Source: Microvirga solisilvae
GTDB taxonomy: Bacteria; Pseudomonadota; Alphaproteobacteria; Rhizobiales; Beijerinckiaceae
Reading direction: 5' to 3'
DNA length: 57,647 nucleotides
Assembly: GCF_022808595.1 (NCBI RefSeq)
Contig: NZ_JAKUCN010000012.1
Span: forward strand, 1 to 57,647
Part shown: one piece after another, positions 25,310 through 35,353 of the stretch
Layout of the letters: every line of letters starts with the position of its first letter
How positions within the stretch are numbered: position 1 is the stretch's first letter
The notes under the pieces: model-generated
What the model was told of the DNA's origin: nothing
Seen by the model: the letters and a program-made list of their open reading frames with translations, nothing else
Database searches by the model: none
Translations under genes and position numbers: made by a program

Positions 25310-25427
25310 TCCATCACATCTGTCGATGGGATTCTTCGCTTCTTGTCATGGATAGCGTGAGAAGGCTTGCCTTCGCCGGGCGGACAGGCCATCCCTGTTC
25401 GCCTGTTTGCGAAGGAACACGCCTCCC

Positions 25428-26630
25428 ATGAACGCCTCCGTCTCGATTCCCTCGACCTTCAATCTGCGACCGGAAGCTTTGCAGGCGCCCACCAGCGGTA
25501 TCGTGGATGTGTTCTCCTATGGGCGGAACAAGCCCGGCATCATCCCGCTCTGGGTGGGCGAGGGCGATCTGTCGACGCCTGCCTTCATCAGCGATGCGGC
25601 GACGCGCTCGCTGCAGGAAGGCGAGACCTTCTACACCTATCAGCGCGGCATTCCCGAGTTGCGTCAGGCCATCGCGCGCTATCACGAGAAGGTTTACCGC
25701 AAGGCCTTCGATCCCGAGCGCTTCTTCGTCACCTCCGGCGGCATGCCCGCGATGCAGATCGCGTTCCGCATGCTGTGCGGCAATGGCGACGAGGTTCTGA
25801 TCCCGACGCCCGCCTGGCCGAACTTCGCAGGCGCGATCACCATTGCCGGCGCGCGACCCGTCGCCGTTCCGATGAATATCGACGAGCAAGGCTGGCATCT
25901 CGATTTCGAGCGTTTGGAACAGGCCATCACGCCACGCACCCGCGTCATCGTTCTGAACTCGCCGTCCAACCCCACCGGATGGACCGCGAGCCACGACGAT
26001 CTGCACACTGTTCTCTCCATGGCGCGCAAGCACGGTCTGTGGATCGTGGCGGATGAGATCTATGGCCGCTTCATCCACGATCCCGCACTCGCCGTCGATG
26101 GACGCGCACCCTCGTTCCGCGATGTGATGGAACCGGAAGACCGCGTTCTCTTCGTGCAGACTTTCTCGAAGAACTGGGCGATGACCGGCTGGCGCCTCGG
26201 CTGGCTCGAAGCGCCGCCGGAACTGGGGCAGGTGATCGAGAACCTCGTTCAGTATCAGACGTCGGGAACGCCCACTTTCATCCAGCGCGCAGGCATCGCT
26301 GCGATCGAGCAGGGCGAAGATTTTCTCAAGACACAGATTGCCAAGGCCAAGCGTGGCCGCGAGATCGTGAAGCAGCTCGGCGAGACGGGTCTCGTTGAGC
26401 TGCCGCCACCCACCGGCGCGTTCTACGCCTTCCTCAAGATCAAGGGCGCGAAGAGTTCCAAGGACATCGCGTTCCGTCTCATCGACGAGGCGAATGTGGG
26501 CCTTGCTCCCGGCAATGCCTTCGGCGATGCGGGCGAGGGGTATTTGCGTCTCTGCTACCTGCGCAAGGAGCAGGATGTGGAGGAGGCCGTGAAGCGCATC
26601 GCCGCCGCACTGCCGCGCTTGGTGGCATGA
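25428..26630 (+). CDS. Pyridoxal-phosphate-dependent aminotransferase (class I/II, aspartate-type)
   Basis: The 400-residue fold-type I aminotransferase has the PLP lysine K248 in SKNWAMTGWR, the cofactor-binding NSPSNPTG loop near 183 and the DEIYG motif. It transfers amino groups between an amino acid and a 2-oxo acid. The exact donor is unclear; the family includes aspartate, tyrosine and kynurenine-type enzymes. ATG 25428 is chosen with GAAGGA upstream; a TTG seven codons earlier is less likely. A terminator follows the gene. Confidence 0.87.
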   Translation: MNASVSIPSTFNLRPEALQAPTSGIVDVFSYGRNKPGIIPLWVGEGDLSTPAFISDAATRSLQEGETFYTYQRGIPELRQAIARYHEKVYRKAFDPERFFVTSGGMPAMQIAFRMLCGNGDEVLIPTPAWPNFAGAITIAGARPVAVPMNIDEQGWHLDFERLEQAITPRTRVIVLNSPSNPTGWTASHDDLHTVLSMARKHGLWIVADEIYGRFIHDPALAVDGRAPSFRDVMEPEDRVLFVQTFSKNWAMTGWRLGWLEAPPELGQVIENLVQYQTSGTPTFIQRAGIAAIEQGEDFLKTQIAKAKRGREIVKQLGETGLVELPPPTGAFYAFLKIKGAKSSKDIAFRLIDEANVGLAPGNAFGDAGEGYLRLCYLRKEQDVEEAVKRIAAALPRLVA

Positions 26631-26703
26631 GACAACCCGCGCTTCTTGCATACCCTGTCGGCAGCAGGGTCGGTTGACCCGGCCGCTCACCGCGTCCATT
26701 GAG

Positions 26704-26733
26704 AGGCAGAGCCATGATCGGCTCTGCCTTTAT
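26704..26733 (+). terminator. Rho-independent terminator after the aminotransferase gene
   Basis: The arms AGGCAGAGCC (26704-26713) and GGCTCTGCCT (26720-26729) are perfect complements around a 6-base loop and are followed by TTTATT. It lies directly before the next gene, whose ATG is at 26742, so it may also shape that gene's leader. Confidence 0.75.
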
Positions 26734-26741
26734 TCTTCACG

Positions 26742-27794
26742 ATGCATCCCATCCTCGCTCACATCGCTCAGATCCTGATCGCCGGCCTCGGCGGCTTGCT
26801 GTTCTACTGGCTCGGCGTTCCCGCAGCCTGGCTGTCGGGCGCTGCCATCGCGGCGACGTTGTGGGGGCTTTCCGGTCACGCCGTGCCGATGCCGCGTCCG
26901 CTCGCCGATGCGGCGATGCTCGTGTCGGGCGCCGCCATGGGCGCCGCGGTGACGCCAGCCGCCATCGCTGCGATCGGTCGCTATCCCGGCAGCATCATGC
27001 TGCTGATCGTCGGCGTCTTTGCCATCTCGCTCACCTCGACACTCTGGCTCGTGCGCATCTCCGGATGGCGCAAGGCCGATGCGGTGCTGGCCTCCGTGCC
27101 CGGCGCGCTCTCGACGGTGCTCGCTGTTGCGGCCGACCGCAAGGCCGATGTGCCTTCCGTCGCTATCGTGCAGAACCTTCGCCTCTTCGTGCTGATCGCG
27201 CTTCTCCCGAGCGTGGTGGTCATGACAGGCGGAGGCGGCGGCAATGCGAGTGCGCTGATCGGGGAGGGACTGCCCATCGAGAGTCCCGGCGCCATGGCCT
27301 TCACCCTCATCGGCGGCCTTGCGCTGGGCTACGTGTTCAAGATGCTGAGGGTCGCTGCACCCGTTCTTCTCGGCGCGACCGTGGTGAGCGCCGTGAGCCA
27401 CGGCACGGAATTCGTGACCGGCGTCATCCCGCCCGTGATCGCCACCGGCGGCCTCGTGCTGATCGGCCTCTTCATCGCCGAGCGTTTCCGCAACATTCAG
27501 CGTTCGACCCTGAAACGCGCACTTGTGGCCGCTCTGGGCTCCTTCTCCGTCGGCATGGGAGTGGCCGTGATTTTTGCCGCTCTCGCCACGTGGCTCGCCG
27601 GCGTGAGCTTCGCCAACACGCTCGTCGCCTTCGCGCCCGGCGGTCTCGAGGCCATGACCGTGCTCGCTCTCGTGCTCGGCCTCGATCCGCTCTATGTGGG
27701 CATCCACCACCTCGTGCGCTTCCTGGGGATCGGCCTGGTTTTGCCGTTCCTCATTGGCTGGCTGCAGCGAGGTAAGCTCGCGGACGCTGAATAG
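26742..27794 (+). CDS. AbrB family membrane protein (PF05145, 'ammonia monooxygenase-like')
   Basis: The 350-residue, strongly hydrophobic protein has about ten membrane helices in two internal halves, each carrying a glycine/alanine-rich repeat (GVPAAWLSGA and FAPGGLEAMTVLA). This matches the AbrB/COG3180 membrane family. Despite the database names it is neither the Bacillus DNA-binding AbrB nor a monooxygenase. A transport role is likely but undefined. It converges on the RpiR gene with a 3-base gap. Confidence 0.82.
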   Translation: MHPILAHIAQILIAGLGGLLFYWLGVPAAWLSGAAIAATLWGLSGHAVPMPRPLADAAMLVSGAAMGAAVTPAAIAAIGRYPGSIMLLIVGVFAISLTSTLWLVRISGWRKADAVLASVPGALSTVLAVAADRKADVPSVAIVQNLRLFVLIALLPSVVVMTGGGGGNASALIGEGLPIESPGAMAFTLIGGLALGYVFKMLRVAAPVLLGATVVSAVSHGTEFVTGVIPPVIATGGLVLIGLFIAERFRNIQRSTLKRALVAALGSFSVGMGVAVIFAALATWLAGVSFANTLVAFAPGGLEAMTVLALVLGLDPLYVGIHHLVRFLGIGLVLPFLIGWLQRGKLADAE

Positions 27795-27797
27795 CTC

Positions 27798-28685
27798 TCA
27801 CGGCTTCTCGTTGCGCAGCCGCTCCACCGCTTCCATGCGCGGTTTCGCCGTGTCCCACAAATGCTTCGTTACGGCAGCGACGAGCGCTTCGGTGATGAGC
27901 AGGAGACCTGCAGATGAATCCCAGTTCGAGGGGGCCACGATATGCGCGGGCAGCACGTGGCGCGCGACGCGAGCGATGGGCGAGAGCCATGGATCGGTGA
28001 GCAGCACGATGGTCGCGCCTTGCTTCGCCGCCGCTTCGCAGAGCGCCGTCACGTCCTCCTGATAACGACGGATGTCGAAGGCGACGATCACATCCTTCTT
28101 GCCGATCTCGATCATGCGGTCGCGCCAAAGGGCTGGCTGCCCTTCGATGAAATCCACTTGACTGCGCACGATACGGAAATGGCTTTCCGCATAGCGCGCG
28201 AGCGCGCCCGTGAAGCGTCCGCCGGTGAAATGGATGTGGCGGCGCGGATCGCTCAGGAGCGCCACCACCGCATCGAACTCGGCAGGCGCGATGTTCTCCA
28301 CCGTCGCCCTCAAATTGCCGATCACGGCTTCCGCGAAGGAGGCCAGAGCCGGGGCGCTCTGGCTCTTGTCGGCGGGGCCAGCCTTGGCGAGGGGCGAGAG
28401 GAGCTGCGCCTCCAGCTCTCCGCGCAGGTGCCTCTGGAAATCCGGAAAGCCGGAAAACCCTAAACGCGTGACGAAACGCAGGGCCGAAGGGGCGGAGATG
28501 CCCGCGCGGGTCGCGAATTCCGCCACCGTATCGAGGCCGGCAAAGGGATAATGGCTCAGGAGCAGGTGAGCGGCCCGCTTCTCGCTGGGGGTGAACGAGT
28601 CCATCTCGAGACGGATTCTCTCGGCCAAACTTGGCGGATCGACAGGGGAAACAGCCTTCGTCTTTTTCATGATGGAATGTTTCAT
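27798..28685 (-). CDS. MurR/RpiR family transcriptional regulator
   Basis: The 295-residue protein has an RpiR-type helix-turn-helix at about residues 30-100 (FTPSEKRAAHLLL, AEFATRAGISAPSALRFV) and a C-terminal SIS domain (about 125-260), which in this family binds phosphosugars or other small effectors. It is transcribed away from the amidohydrolase-permease-glutamine synthetase cluster, with a 124-base intergenic region carrying repeated GTACCAAA motifs. It is therefore the likely local regulator of that cluster. The effector is unknown. Confidence 0.87.
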   Translation of the reverse strand: MKHSIMKKTKAVSPVDPPSLAERIRLEMDSFTPSEKRAAHLLLSHYPFAGLDTVAEFATRAGISAPSALRFVTRLGFSGFPDFQRHLRGELEAQLLSPLAKAGPADKSQSAPALASFAEAVIGNLRATVENIAPAEFDAVVALLSDPRRHIHFTGGRFTGALARYAESHFRIVRSQVDFIEGQPALWRDRMIEIGKKDVIVAFDIRRYQEDVTALCEAAAKQGATIVLLTDPWLSPIARVARHVLPAHIVAPSNWDSSAGLLLITEALVAAVTKHLWDTAKPRMEAVERLRNEKP

Positions 28686-28712
28686 CCCCCCTCCTTGACG
28701 GCGTCCTCAAGG

Positions 28713-28759
28713 TGTACCAAAAATTTCATATAAGAAAAATCTGTAAGAAACGTACCAAA
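28713..28759. promoter_or_regulatory. Divergent control region with direct repeats GTACCAAA
   Basis: GTACCAAA occurs at 28714-28721 and again at 28752-28759, 38 bases apart, between the divergent RpiR and amidohydrolase genes. The region between them is AT-rich (AAATTTCATATAAG), unlike the flanking DNA. This fits a shared promoter and operator area for the RpiR regulator. No protein binding is demonstrated. Confidence 0.4.
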
Positions 28760-28809
28760 CGTTCAAACCGAGGGCGACAGTCTGCATCCGCAGGCGAACG
28801 GAGGACCGC

Positions 28810-29598
28810 ATGGTGCATGCGAGTCGGATGGCAACCGGTCAGAACCCCGCTGCGCAAGCGGCGGAGACGGTTGCCGTTGTTGAGAATCCGCAAGGAAGCT
28901 CGCCCATCCTTCTCATTTGCGAACATGCCTCCCGCCACCTGCCGGACCGTTATGGCACGCTCGGCCTCACCCCCGAACAGCTCGAAAGCCATATCGCGTG
29001 GGATCCTGGCGCGCTCGGGGTTGCTCAGGAACTCTCCCGGCTTCTCGATGCGCCGCTGGTCCATGCCAGCGTCTCGCGCCTCGTGCTCGACCTCAACCGC
29101 GATCCTTCGGCTCCCGATTCGATCTGGACGCTCAGCGAGCGCACCAGCATTCCCGGCAATCAGAACCTCGATCCGACTGAGCGCGCCTATCGTGTGCGTG
29201 AGGTCTACGATGCGTTTCATGGAACGGTGGACGGCTTCATCGAGCCTCGCGTGAAAGCGGGGCGGACGCGCTGTGTCGTTTCCATGCATTCGTTCACGCC
29301 CGTGTACCGGGATGTGCCGCGCCCCTGGCATATCGGCCTCATCCACGATGCCGATGCACGCTTCGCAAAGAGCGTCGAAGCCGGACTGCGCAAGGATCCG
29401 GCTTTGGTCGTGGGCATGAACGAACCTTATTCGCCAGCGGACCGGGTGTTCCACACCCTCGAGCGCCACGCCGAGAGGCGCGGGCTCGCGCCGCTGATGA
29501 TCGAAATCCGCAATGACCTGATCCGCACACAAGACGGACAGGCATCGTGGGCTCAACGTCTTGCGCCACTTTTGAGGGAGGGGGCGCAGGCACTTTGA
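28810..29598 (+). CDS. N-formylglutamate amidohydrolase family protein
   Basis: The 262-residue protein matches PF05013, with the zinc-site segment CEHASRHLP near residue 37, MHSFTPVY and a C-terminal IEIRNDL. Characterised members hydrolyse the formamide of N-formylglutamate in histidine degradation. No hut gene is near. It is first in a cluster with an amine permease, a GS homologue and two oxidising dehydrogenases, so hydrolysis of another glutamyl amide is a reasonable inference. GGAG lies seven bases before the ATG. Confidence 0.85.
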   Translation: MVHASRMATGQNPAAQAAETVAVVENPQGSSPILLICEHASRHLPDRYGTLGLTPEQLESHIAWDPGALGVAQELSRLLDAPLVHASVSRLVLDLNRDPSAPDSIWTLSERTSIPGNQNLDPTERAYRVREVYDAFHGTVDGFIEPRVKAGRTRCVVSMHSFTPVYRDVPRPWHIGLIHDADARFAKSVEAGLRKDPALVVGMNEPYSPADRVFHTLERHAERRGLAPLMIEIRNDLIRTQDGQASWAQRLAPLLREGAQAL

Positions 29599-29663
29599 TC
29601 ACCCGCTGTGGCGCATGAGGTGCCACGGTTCCAGAGGACAGACTATTCGTGGAGGAAGAGTCG

Positions 29664-31199
29664 ATGTCAGTCGGACAAGGAAGTTCCGGGGTTCATGCCC
29701 CGCCAGCCGGAGTGCAGGGTCATTCCGGTGTCACCTACAACACCGTGGATGAAAGCTATTTCGAAGCCCGTCGCCTCAAGCGCCATGCGCGCGTGTGGTC
29801 GCTCTGGGCGCTCGGCGTAGGCGCGGTGATCTCCGGTCACTACTCAGGCTGGAATCTGGGCCTCGCCAATGGCTTCGGCTCCATGTTCTTCGCTACCATC
29901 ATCATCGCCATCATGTATCTGGGCCTGACCTTCTCCATCGCGGAGATGTCGCCGGCCCTGCCGCATACGGGCGGTGCCTACTCGTTCGCACGCACCTCCA
30001 TGGGGCCGTGGGCGGGATACATCACGGGCATTGCGGAGAACATCGAGTTTGTTCTCACCCCTGCGGTGATCGTGTTCTTCATCGGCTCGTACCTATCGGC
30101 AATCTTCGGCACGGCGCCGGAATTCCAGCCGGTTTATTGGGTGCTCTGTTATGCCTTGTTCGTGGGGCTCAACATCATCGGCGTCGAACTCTCCTTCAAG
30201 GTGACCGTCACCGTGACGGTGCTGGCGCTGGCATGCCTTGTAGTGTTCTACGTGTCGGTGCTGCTCTCGGGCCAGTTCGACTTCTCGCGCTGGGCGCTGA
30301 ATATCGGCCCTGATGGCGCGGAGCTGCCGAATGGCGGCGGGCCGTTCCTGCCCATGGGCATTGCGGGCATTTTCGCCACCATGCCGTTCGCCGTGTGGCT
30401 CTTCCTCGCCATCGAGCAGCTGCCGCTCGCGGCTGAAGAATCTCATGATCCGCAGCGCGACATGCCCAAGGGCATCATCGCCGGCATCTTCACGCTGATC
30501 GTCTCGGCGTTCTGCGTGGTGTTCCTGAATTCCGGCATCGCGCCAGGTGCCGCAGGCGTCGCGAAGTCGGGTGAGCCGCTTCTCGACGGCTTCCGCACCC
30601 TCTTCGGTTCGGACATCGCGAAGATCCTGGCGGCGGTTGCCGTGCTCGGCCTCATCGCCTCGTTTCACACGATCATCTTCGCCTTCGGACGGCAGATCTA
30701 CTCGCTCTCGCGGGCAGGCTATTTCCCGTCCTTCCTGTCGGTGACGCATGGCACCCGCAAGTCGCCGCATATCGCGCTCATCACCGGCGCGGTGCTCGGG
30801 CTCACGGTCATGATGATCATCTGGTTCGTGCGCGGATCGGAAGCAGGCGCCACCGTTATCGGCGGCACGCTGCTGAATATGGCGGTCGCAGGCGCAATGC
30901 TAGCCTACTTCATGCAGGGCATGTCCTATATCGTGCTCAAGAAGAAGTTCCCGCATCTGGCACGGCCCTACAAGAGCCCGTTCGGCGTTGCGGGTGCTGC
31001 CATCTGCATGATCATCGCCGCCATCACCCTGTACTTCCAGTTCACGGATCCCGTGTTCCGGACGGCAGTGTTCGGTGTGGCCATCTACTACGCCGTCATG
31101 ATGGCCTACTTCCTGCTCATCGGCCGCCATAAGCTCATCCTCTCGCCTGAGGAAGAGTTCGCGCTCACGAAGGGCGAGGCCGAATACAAGTCCTACTGA
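29664..31199 (+). CDS. eat: Ethanolamine permease (APC superfamily)
   Basis: The 511-residue permease has twelve membrane helices. The N-terminal cytoplasmic segment is followed by the first helix, which reads VGAVISGHYSGWN, typical of ethanolamine permeases rather than amino-acid permeases. GGAGGAAG lies directly upstream of ATG 29664; an in-frame GTG five codons earlier overlaps this ribosome site. It would import ethanolamine or a similar amino alcohol for the enzymes encoded downstream. A strong terminator follows, which may lower downstream expression. Confidence 0.86.
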   Translation: MSVGQGSSGVHAPPAGVQGHSGVTYNTVDESYFEARRLKRHARVWSLWALGVGAVISGHYSGWNLGLANGFGSMFFATIIIAIMYLGLTFSIAEMSPALPHTGGAYSFARTSMGPWAGYITGIAENIEFVLTPAVIVFFIGSYLSAIFGTAPEFQPVYWVLCYALFVGLNIIGVELSFKVTVTVTVLALACLVVFYVSVLLSGQFDFSRWALNIGPDGAELPNGGGPFLPMGIAGIFATMPFAVWLFLAIEQLPLAAEESHDPQRDMPKGIIAGIFTLIVSAFCVVFLNSGIAPGAAGVAKSGEPLLDGFRTLFGSDIAKILAAVAVLGLIASFHTIIFAFGRQIYSLSRAGYFPSFLSVTHGTRKSPHIALITGAVLGLTVMMIIWFVRGSEAGATVIGGTLLNMAVAGAMLAYFMQGMSYIVLKKKFPHLARPYKSPFGVAGAAICMIIAAITLYFQFTDPVFRTAVFGVAIYYAVMMAYFLLIGRHKLILSPEEEFALTKGEAEYKSY

Positions 31200-31207
31200 C
31201 GATCATC

Positions 31208-31236
31208 GGGAGCGCGCATCCTGCGCGCTCCCTTTT
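31208..31236 (+). terminator. Rho-independent terminator between permease and GS-like gene
   Basis: The arms GGGAGCGCGC (31208-31217) and GCGCGCTCCC (31223-31232) are perfect complements around ATCCT, followed by TTTT. The GS-like gene starts 25 bases later in the same direction, so this may act as an internal attenuator, or the GS-like gene may have its own promoter. Confidence 0.85.
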
Positions 31237-31260
31237 CATTTCTCGTTGGGGTTCAAGAGC

Positions 31261-32631
31261 ATGACCGCTCCCAAAATCAAGAACGCTGCCGACGCTATCG
31301 AGTACGTGCGCAGCCGCGACCTGCCTTTCGTGAAGATCGGCGTCACCGATGTCGACGGCATCATGCGCGGCAAGTATATGGCCCGCGACAAGTTCGAATC
31401 CGCTGTCGAGAAAGGCTTCGGCTTCTGCGACGTGGTGCTGGGCTGGGATTCCAACGATCAGCTTTACGACAACACCACGCTCACCGGCTGGCATACGGCC
31501 TATCCTGATGCCACGGCGCGCGTCATCCCTGAATCCATGCGCCTCATTCCCTTCGAGAACAACCTGCCGTTCTTCCTTGCGGAATTCGAAGGCTATGCGG
31601 AAGCCGCCTGTCCGCGCGGCGTGCTGCGGCGCGTCTTGAAAAAAGCCGAGGACATGGGCTTTGCCGTCTCCGCTGCGGCCGAGTTCGAATTCTTCGTGTT
31701 CGAGGAAACGCCGCACTCCGTGCGCGAGAAGGGCTACAAGGACCTCAAGAACATCACGCCGGGCTTCTTCGGCTATTCGGTGCTGCGCTCCGGCGTGCAC
31801 GCGGATTTCTACCACGAGCTGCTCGACCTCGCGAACAAGATGGATTTCGAAATCGAAGGCCTGCATACGGAAACCGGCCCCGGTGTTCTCGAAGCGGCGA
31901 TCCGCGTGGACGATGCCTTGAGGGCTGCCGACAAGGCCGCTCTCTTTAAGACCTACACCAAGATTCTTGCACAGAAGCGCGGCTGGATGGCGACCTTCAT
32001 GGCCAAGTGGTCGCGCGACTGGCCTGGCCAGTCCGGCCATCTGCATTCCTCGCTGCGCCATCTCAACAGCGGCAAGGGCGCCTTCTACGACGCCAACGGC
32101 AAACACAACATGTCGGACACCATGCGCTGGTATGTGGGCGGTCAGCAGCAGCTGATGCCCGAGATCCTCGCCATGGTGGCCTGCACGGTGAACAGCTATA
32201 CACGCCTCATCCCCGGTTTCTGGGCGCCCACCGATTCCGCCTGGGGCGTGGAGAATCGCACCACGGCGCTTCGCGTCATTCCGGGCTCGGAGAAGTCGCA
32301 GCGCGTGGAGTACCGCGTGGCGGCTGCCGACATCAATCCGTATATCGCGCTCGCCGCCGCCATCGGTTCCGGTCTCTGGGGCATCGAGAACCGGGTCGAG
32401 CCGGGTGAGCCCATCCAAGGCAACGCCTATGCAGTGGAACACCCGAAGGAGCGCGCGCTGCCGCGCTCCTTGGGCGAGGCTGCCGAGCGCCTGAAGGGCT
32501 CCAAGGCGGCCCGTCAGCTCTTCGGCGACACCTTTGTCGACCATTACGCTGCAACCCGCGAATGGGAGGAGCGCGAGGCGCGCAAGGCCATCACCGATTG
32601 GCAGCTCGCCCGCTACTTCGAAATCATCTAA
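31261..32631 (+). CDS. Glutamine synthetase family protein, probable gamma-glutamyl-amine (ethanolamide) ligase
   Basis: The 456-residue GS fold has the metal-binding AAEFEFF segment, the TGPGVLEAA segment, the His motif GHLHSSL and the C-terminal ENRTTALRV arginine region. In true glutamine synthetases the motif before that region reads PGYEAP, whose Glu (E327, Salmonella numbering) binds ammonium. Here it is PGFWAP, with Trp321 at that place. The DGSS segment carrying the other ammonium-site Asp is also absent. The changes fit ligases that join glutamate to organic amines (PuuA, IpuC, GlnA4 types). Neighbouring genes suggest ethanolamine as the amine. Confidence 0.85.
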   Translation: MTAPKIKNAADAIEYVRSRDLPFVKIGVTDVDGIMRGKYMARDKFESAVEKGFGFCDVVLGWDSNDQLYDNTTLTGWHTAYPDATARVIPESMRLIPFENNLPFFLAEFEGYAEAACPRGVLRRVLKKAEDMGFAVSAAAEFEFFVFEETPHSVREKGYKDLKNITPGFFGYSVLRSGVHADFYHELLDLANKMDFEIEGLHTETGPGVLEAAIRVDDALRAADKAALFKTYTKILAQKRGWMATFMAKWSRDWPGQSGHLHSSLRHLNSGKGAFYDANGKHNMSDTMRWYVGGQQQLMPEILAMVACTVNSYTRLIPGFWAPTDSAWGVENRTTALRVIPGSEKSQRVEYRVAAADINPYIALAAAIGSGLWGIENRVEPGEPIQGNAYAVEHPKERALPRSLGEAAERLKGSKAARQLFGDTFVDHYAATREWEEREARKAITDWQLARYFEII

Positions 32632-32657
32632 AAGGCTTTTCAGGATTCCAACAGGAG

Positions 32658-32690
32658 AAGACTATGGTCCTTGCCGGGCCATAGTCTTTC
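32658..32690 (+). other. Hairpin between GS-like and aldehyde dehydrogenase genes
   Basis: AAGACTATGG (32658-32667) and CCATAGTCTT (32679-32688) are perfect complements around an 11-base loop and are followed by TTC. It sits 27 bases after the GS stop and 14 bases before the dehydrogenase ATG. The T-run is short, so it may be an RNA-processing or partial termination site rather than a full terminator. Confidence 0.5.
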
Positions 32691-32703
32691 AAGCGTAAAG
32701 ATC

Positions 32704-34095
<1,392 letters not shown>

Positions 34096-34106
34096 TTGAA
34101 AGCATC

Positions 34107-35270
34107 ATGACCACGTCTCCTCGTTCCAACTGGAATTACCCCACCGCTGTCCGCTTCGGCGCAGGCCGCATCTCTGAACTCGCGGAAGCTTGCAAGTCCG
34201 TCGGCATGCAGTCTCCGCTCATCGTGACAGACCCGTTCCTCGCGACGCAGCCCATGACGAAGGCTGCGCTCGATCAGCTCATCTCCGCTGGTCTGAAGGC
34301 CGCGATCTTCTCGGACATCAAGCCGAACCCGGTCGAGACGAATGTCTACAAGGGCCTCGAAGTGTTGCGCGCTGGCAAACATGATGGCGTCGTCGCCTTC
34401 GGCGGCGGTTCTGCTCTCGATGCGGGCAAGGTCATCGCCTTCATGGCGGGCCAGACGCGCCCCATGTGGGATTTCGAGGATATCGGCGATTGGTGGACCC
34501 GCGCGGACCCTAAGGGCATCCAGCCGATCATCGCCGTGCCGACCACGGCAGGCACGGGCTCCGAAGTGGGCCGCGCCGGCGTGATCACGCAGGAAGCCAC
34601 GCACACCAAGAAAGTGATCTTCCATCCGCTCATGATGCCGAAGATCGTGATCTGCGATCCGGAACTCACGGTCGGCATGCCGCCCCACATCACGGCGGGC
34701 ACGGGCCTCGATGCGCTCGCTCACTGCATCGAAGCCTATTGCGCGCCCGGCTATCACCCCATGGCGGACGGCATCGCGGTCGAAGGCATCCGCCTCGTGA
34801 AGGAATACCTGCCGCGCGCCTACAAGGACGGCAAGGATATCGAAGCGCGCGCGCAGCTCATGTCGGCCGCCGCCATGGGCGCCACCGCGTTCCAGAAGGG
34901 CCTCGGCGCGATCCACGCGCTCTCGCACCCGACCGGCGCGCTCTATGACACGCACCATGGCCTCACCAACGCGGTCTTCATGCCGTATGTGCTAGTCTAT
35001 AACCGCAAGGCCATCGAGCAACGGATCGAGCGTCTTGCCGCCTATATCGGCCTTGAGCCGTCGTTCCAGGCCTTCCTCGATTGGGTGCTGAAGCTGCGCA
35101 AGGATCTCGGCGTGCCGCATACGCTCGAAGGTTTGAAGGTTGATGCTGCCCGCTTCGACGAGATGTCGGAGATGGCGCCGAACGATCCCACCGCCGGCGG
35201 CAATCCGGTGCCGATCACCAAGGAGAGCGCCCGCAAGCTCTTCGAGGATGCGCTGGCCGGACGGCTTTGA
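34107..35270 (+). CDS. Iron-containing alcohol dehydrogenase
   Basis: The 387-residue group III dehydrogenase has the NAD-binding GGGS loop at 99-102. Its iron ligands fit the family spacing: D202, H206, H270 and H284, in LDALAHCIEA and the ALSHPTGALYDTHHG region. It interconverts an alcohol and an aldehyde. Downstream of a GS-like ligase it could oxidise the hydroxyl of a gamma-glutamyl amino alcohol, passing the aldehyde to the preceding dehydrogenase. The 11-base spacing supports cotranscription. Confidence 0.9.
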   Translation: MTTSPRSNWNYPTAVRFGAGRISELAEACKSVGMQSPLIVTDPFLATQPMTKAALDQLISAGLKAAIFSDIKPNPVETNVYKGLEVLRAGKHDGVVAFGGGSALDAGKVIAFMAGQTRPMWDFEDIGDWWTRADPKGIQPIIAVPTTAGTGSEVGRAGVITQEATHTKKVIFHPLMMPKIVICDPELTVGMPPHITAGTGLDALAHCIEAYCAPGYHPMADGIAVEGIRLVKEYLPRAYKDGKDIEARAQLMSAAAMGATAFQKGLGAIHALSHPTGALYDTHHGLTNAVFMPYVLVYNRKAIEQRIERLAAYIGLEPSFQAFLDWVLKLRKDLGVPHTLEGLKVDAARFDEMSEMAPNDPTAGGNPVPITKESARKLFEDALAGRL

Positions 35271-35353
35271 TACATTCCTCAAGTCATTGATAGAGGATGG
35301 CGGCGCGTCAGCACATGATGCGCCGCTTTTCTATGTGCCGCAAAGAGGAAACG

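Noticed and set aside
26742..27794. Annotation as DNA-binding AbrB regulator or ammonia monooxygenase
   Set aside because: The protein is a ten-helix membrane protein with no DNA-binding domain and no monooxygenase metal motif.
28810..29598. Histidine utilisation (hutG) assignment
   Set aside because: No hutH, hutU, hutI or hutF gene is in the neighbourhood; the linked genes concern amine import and oxidation.
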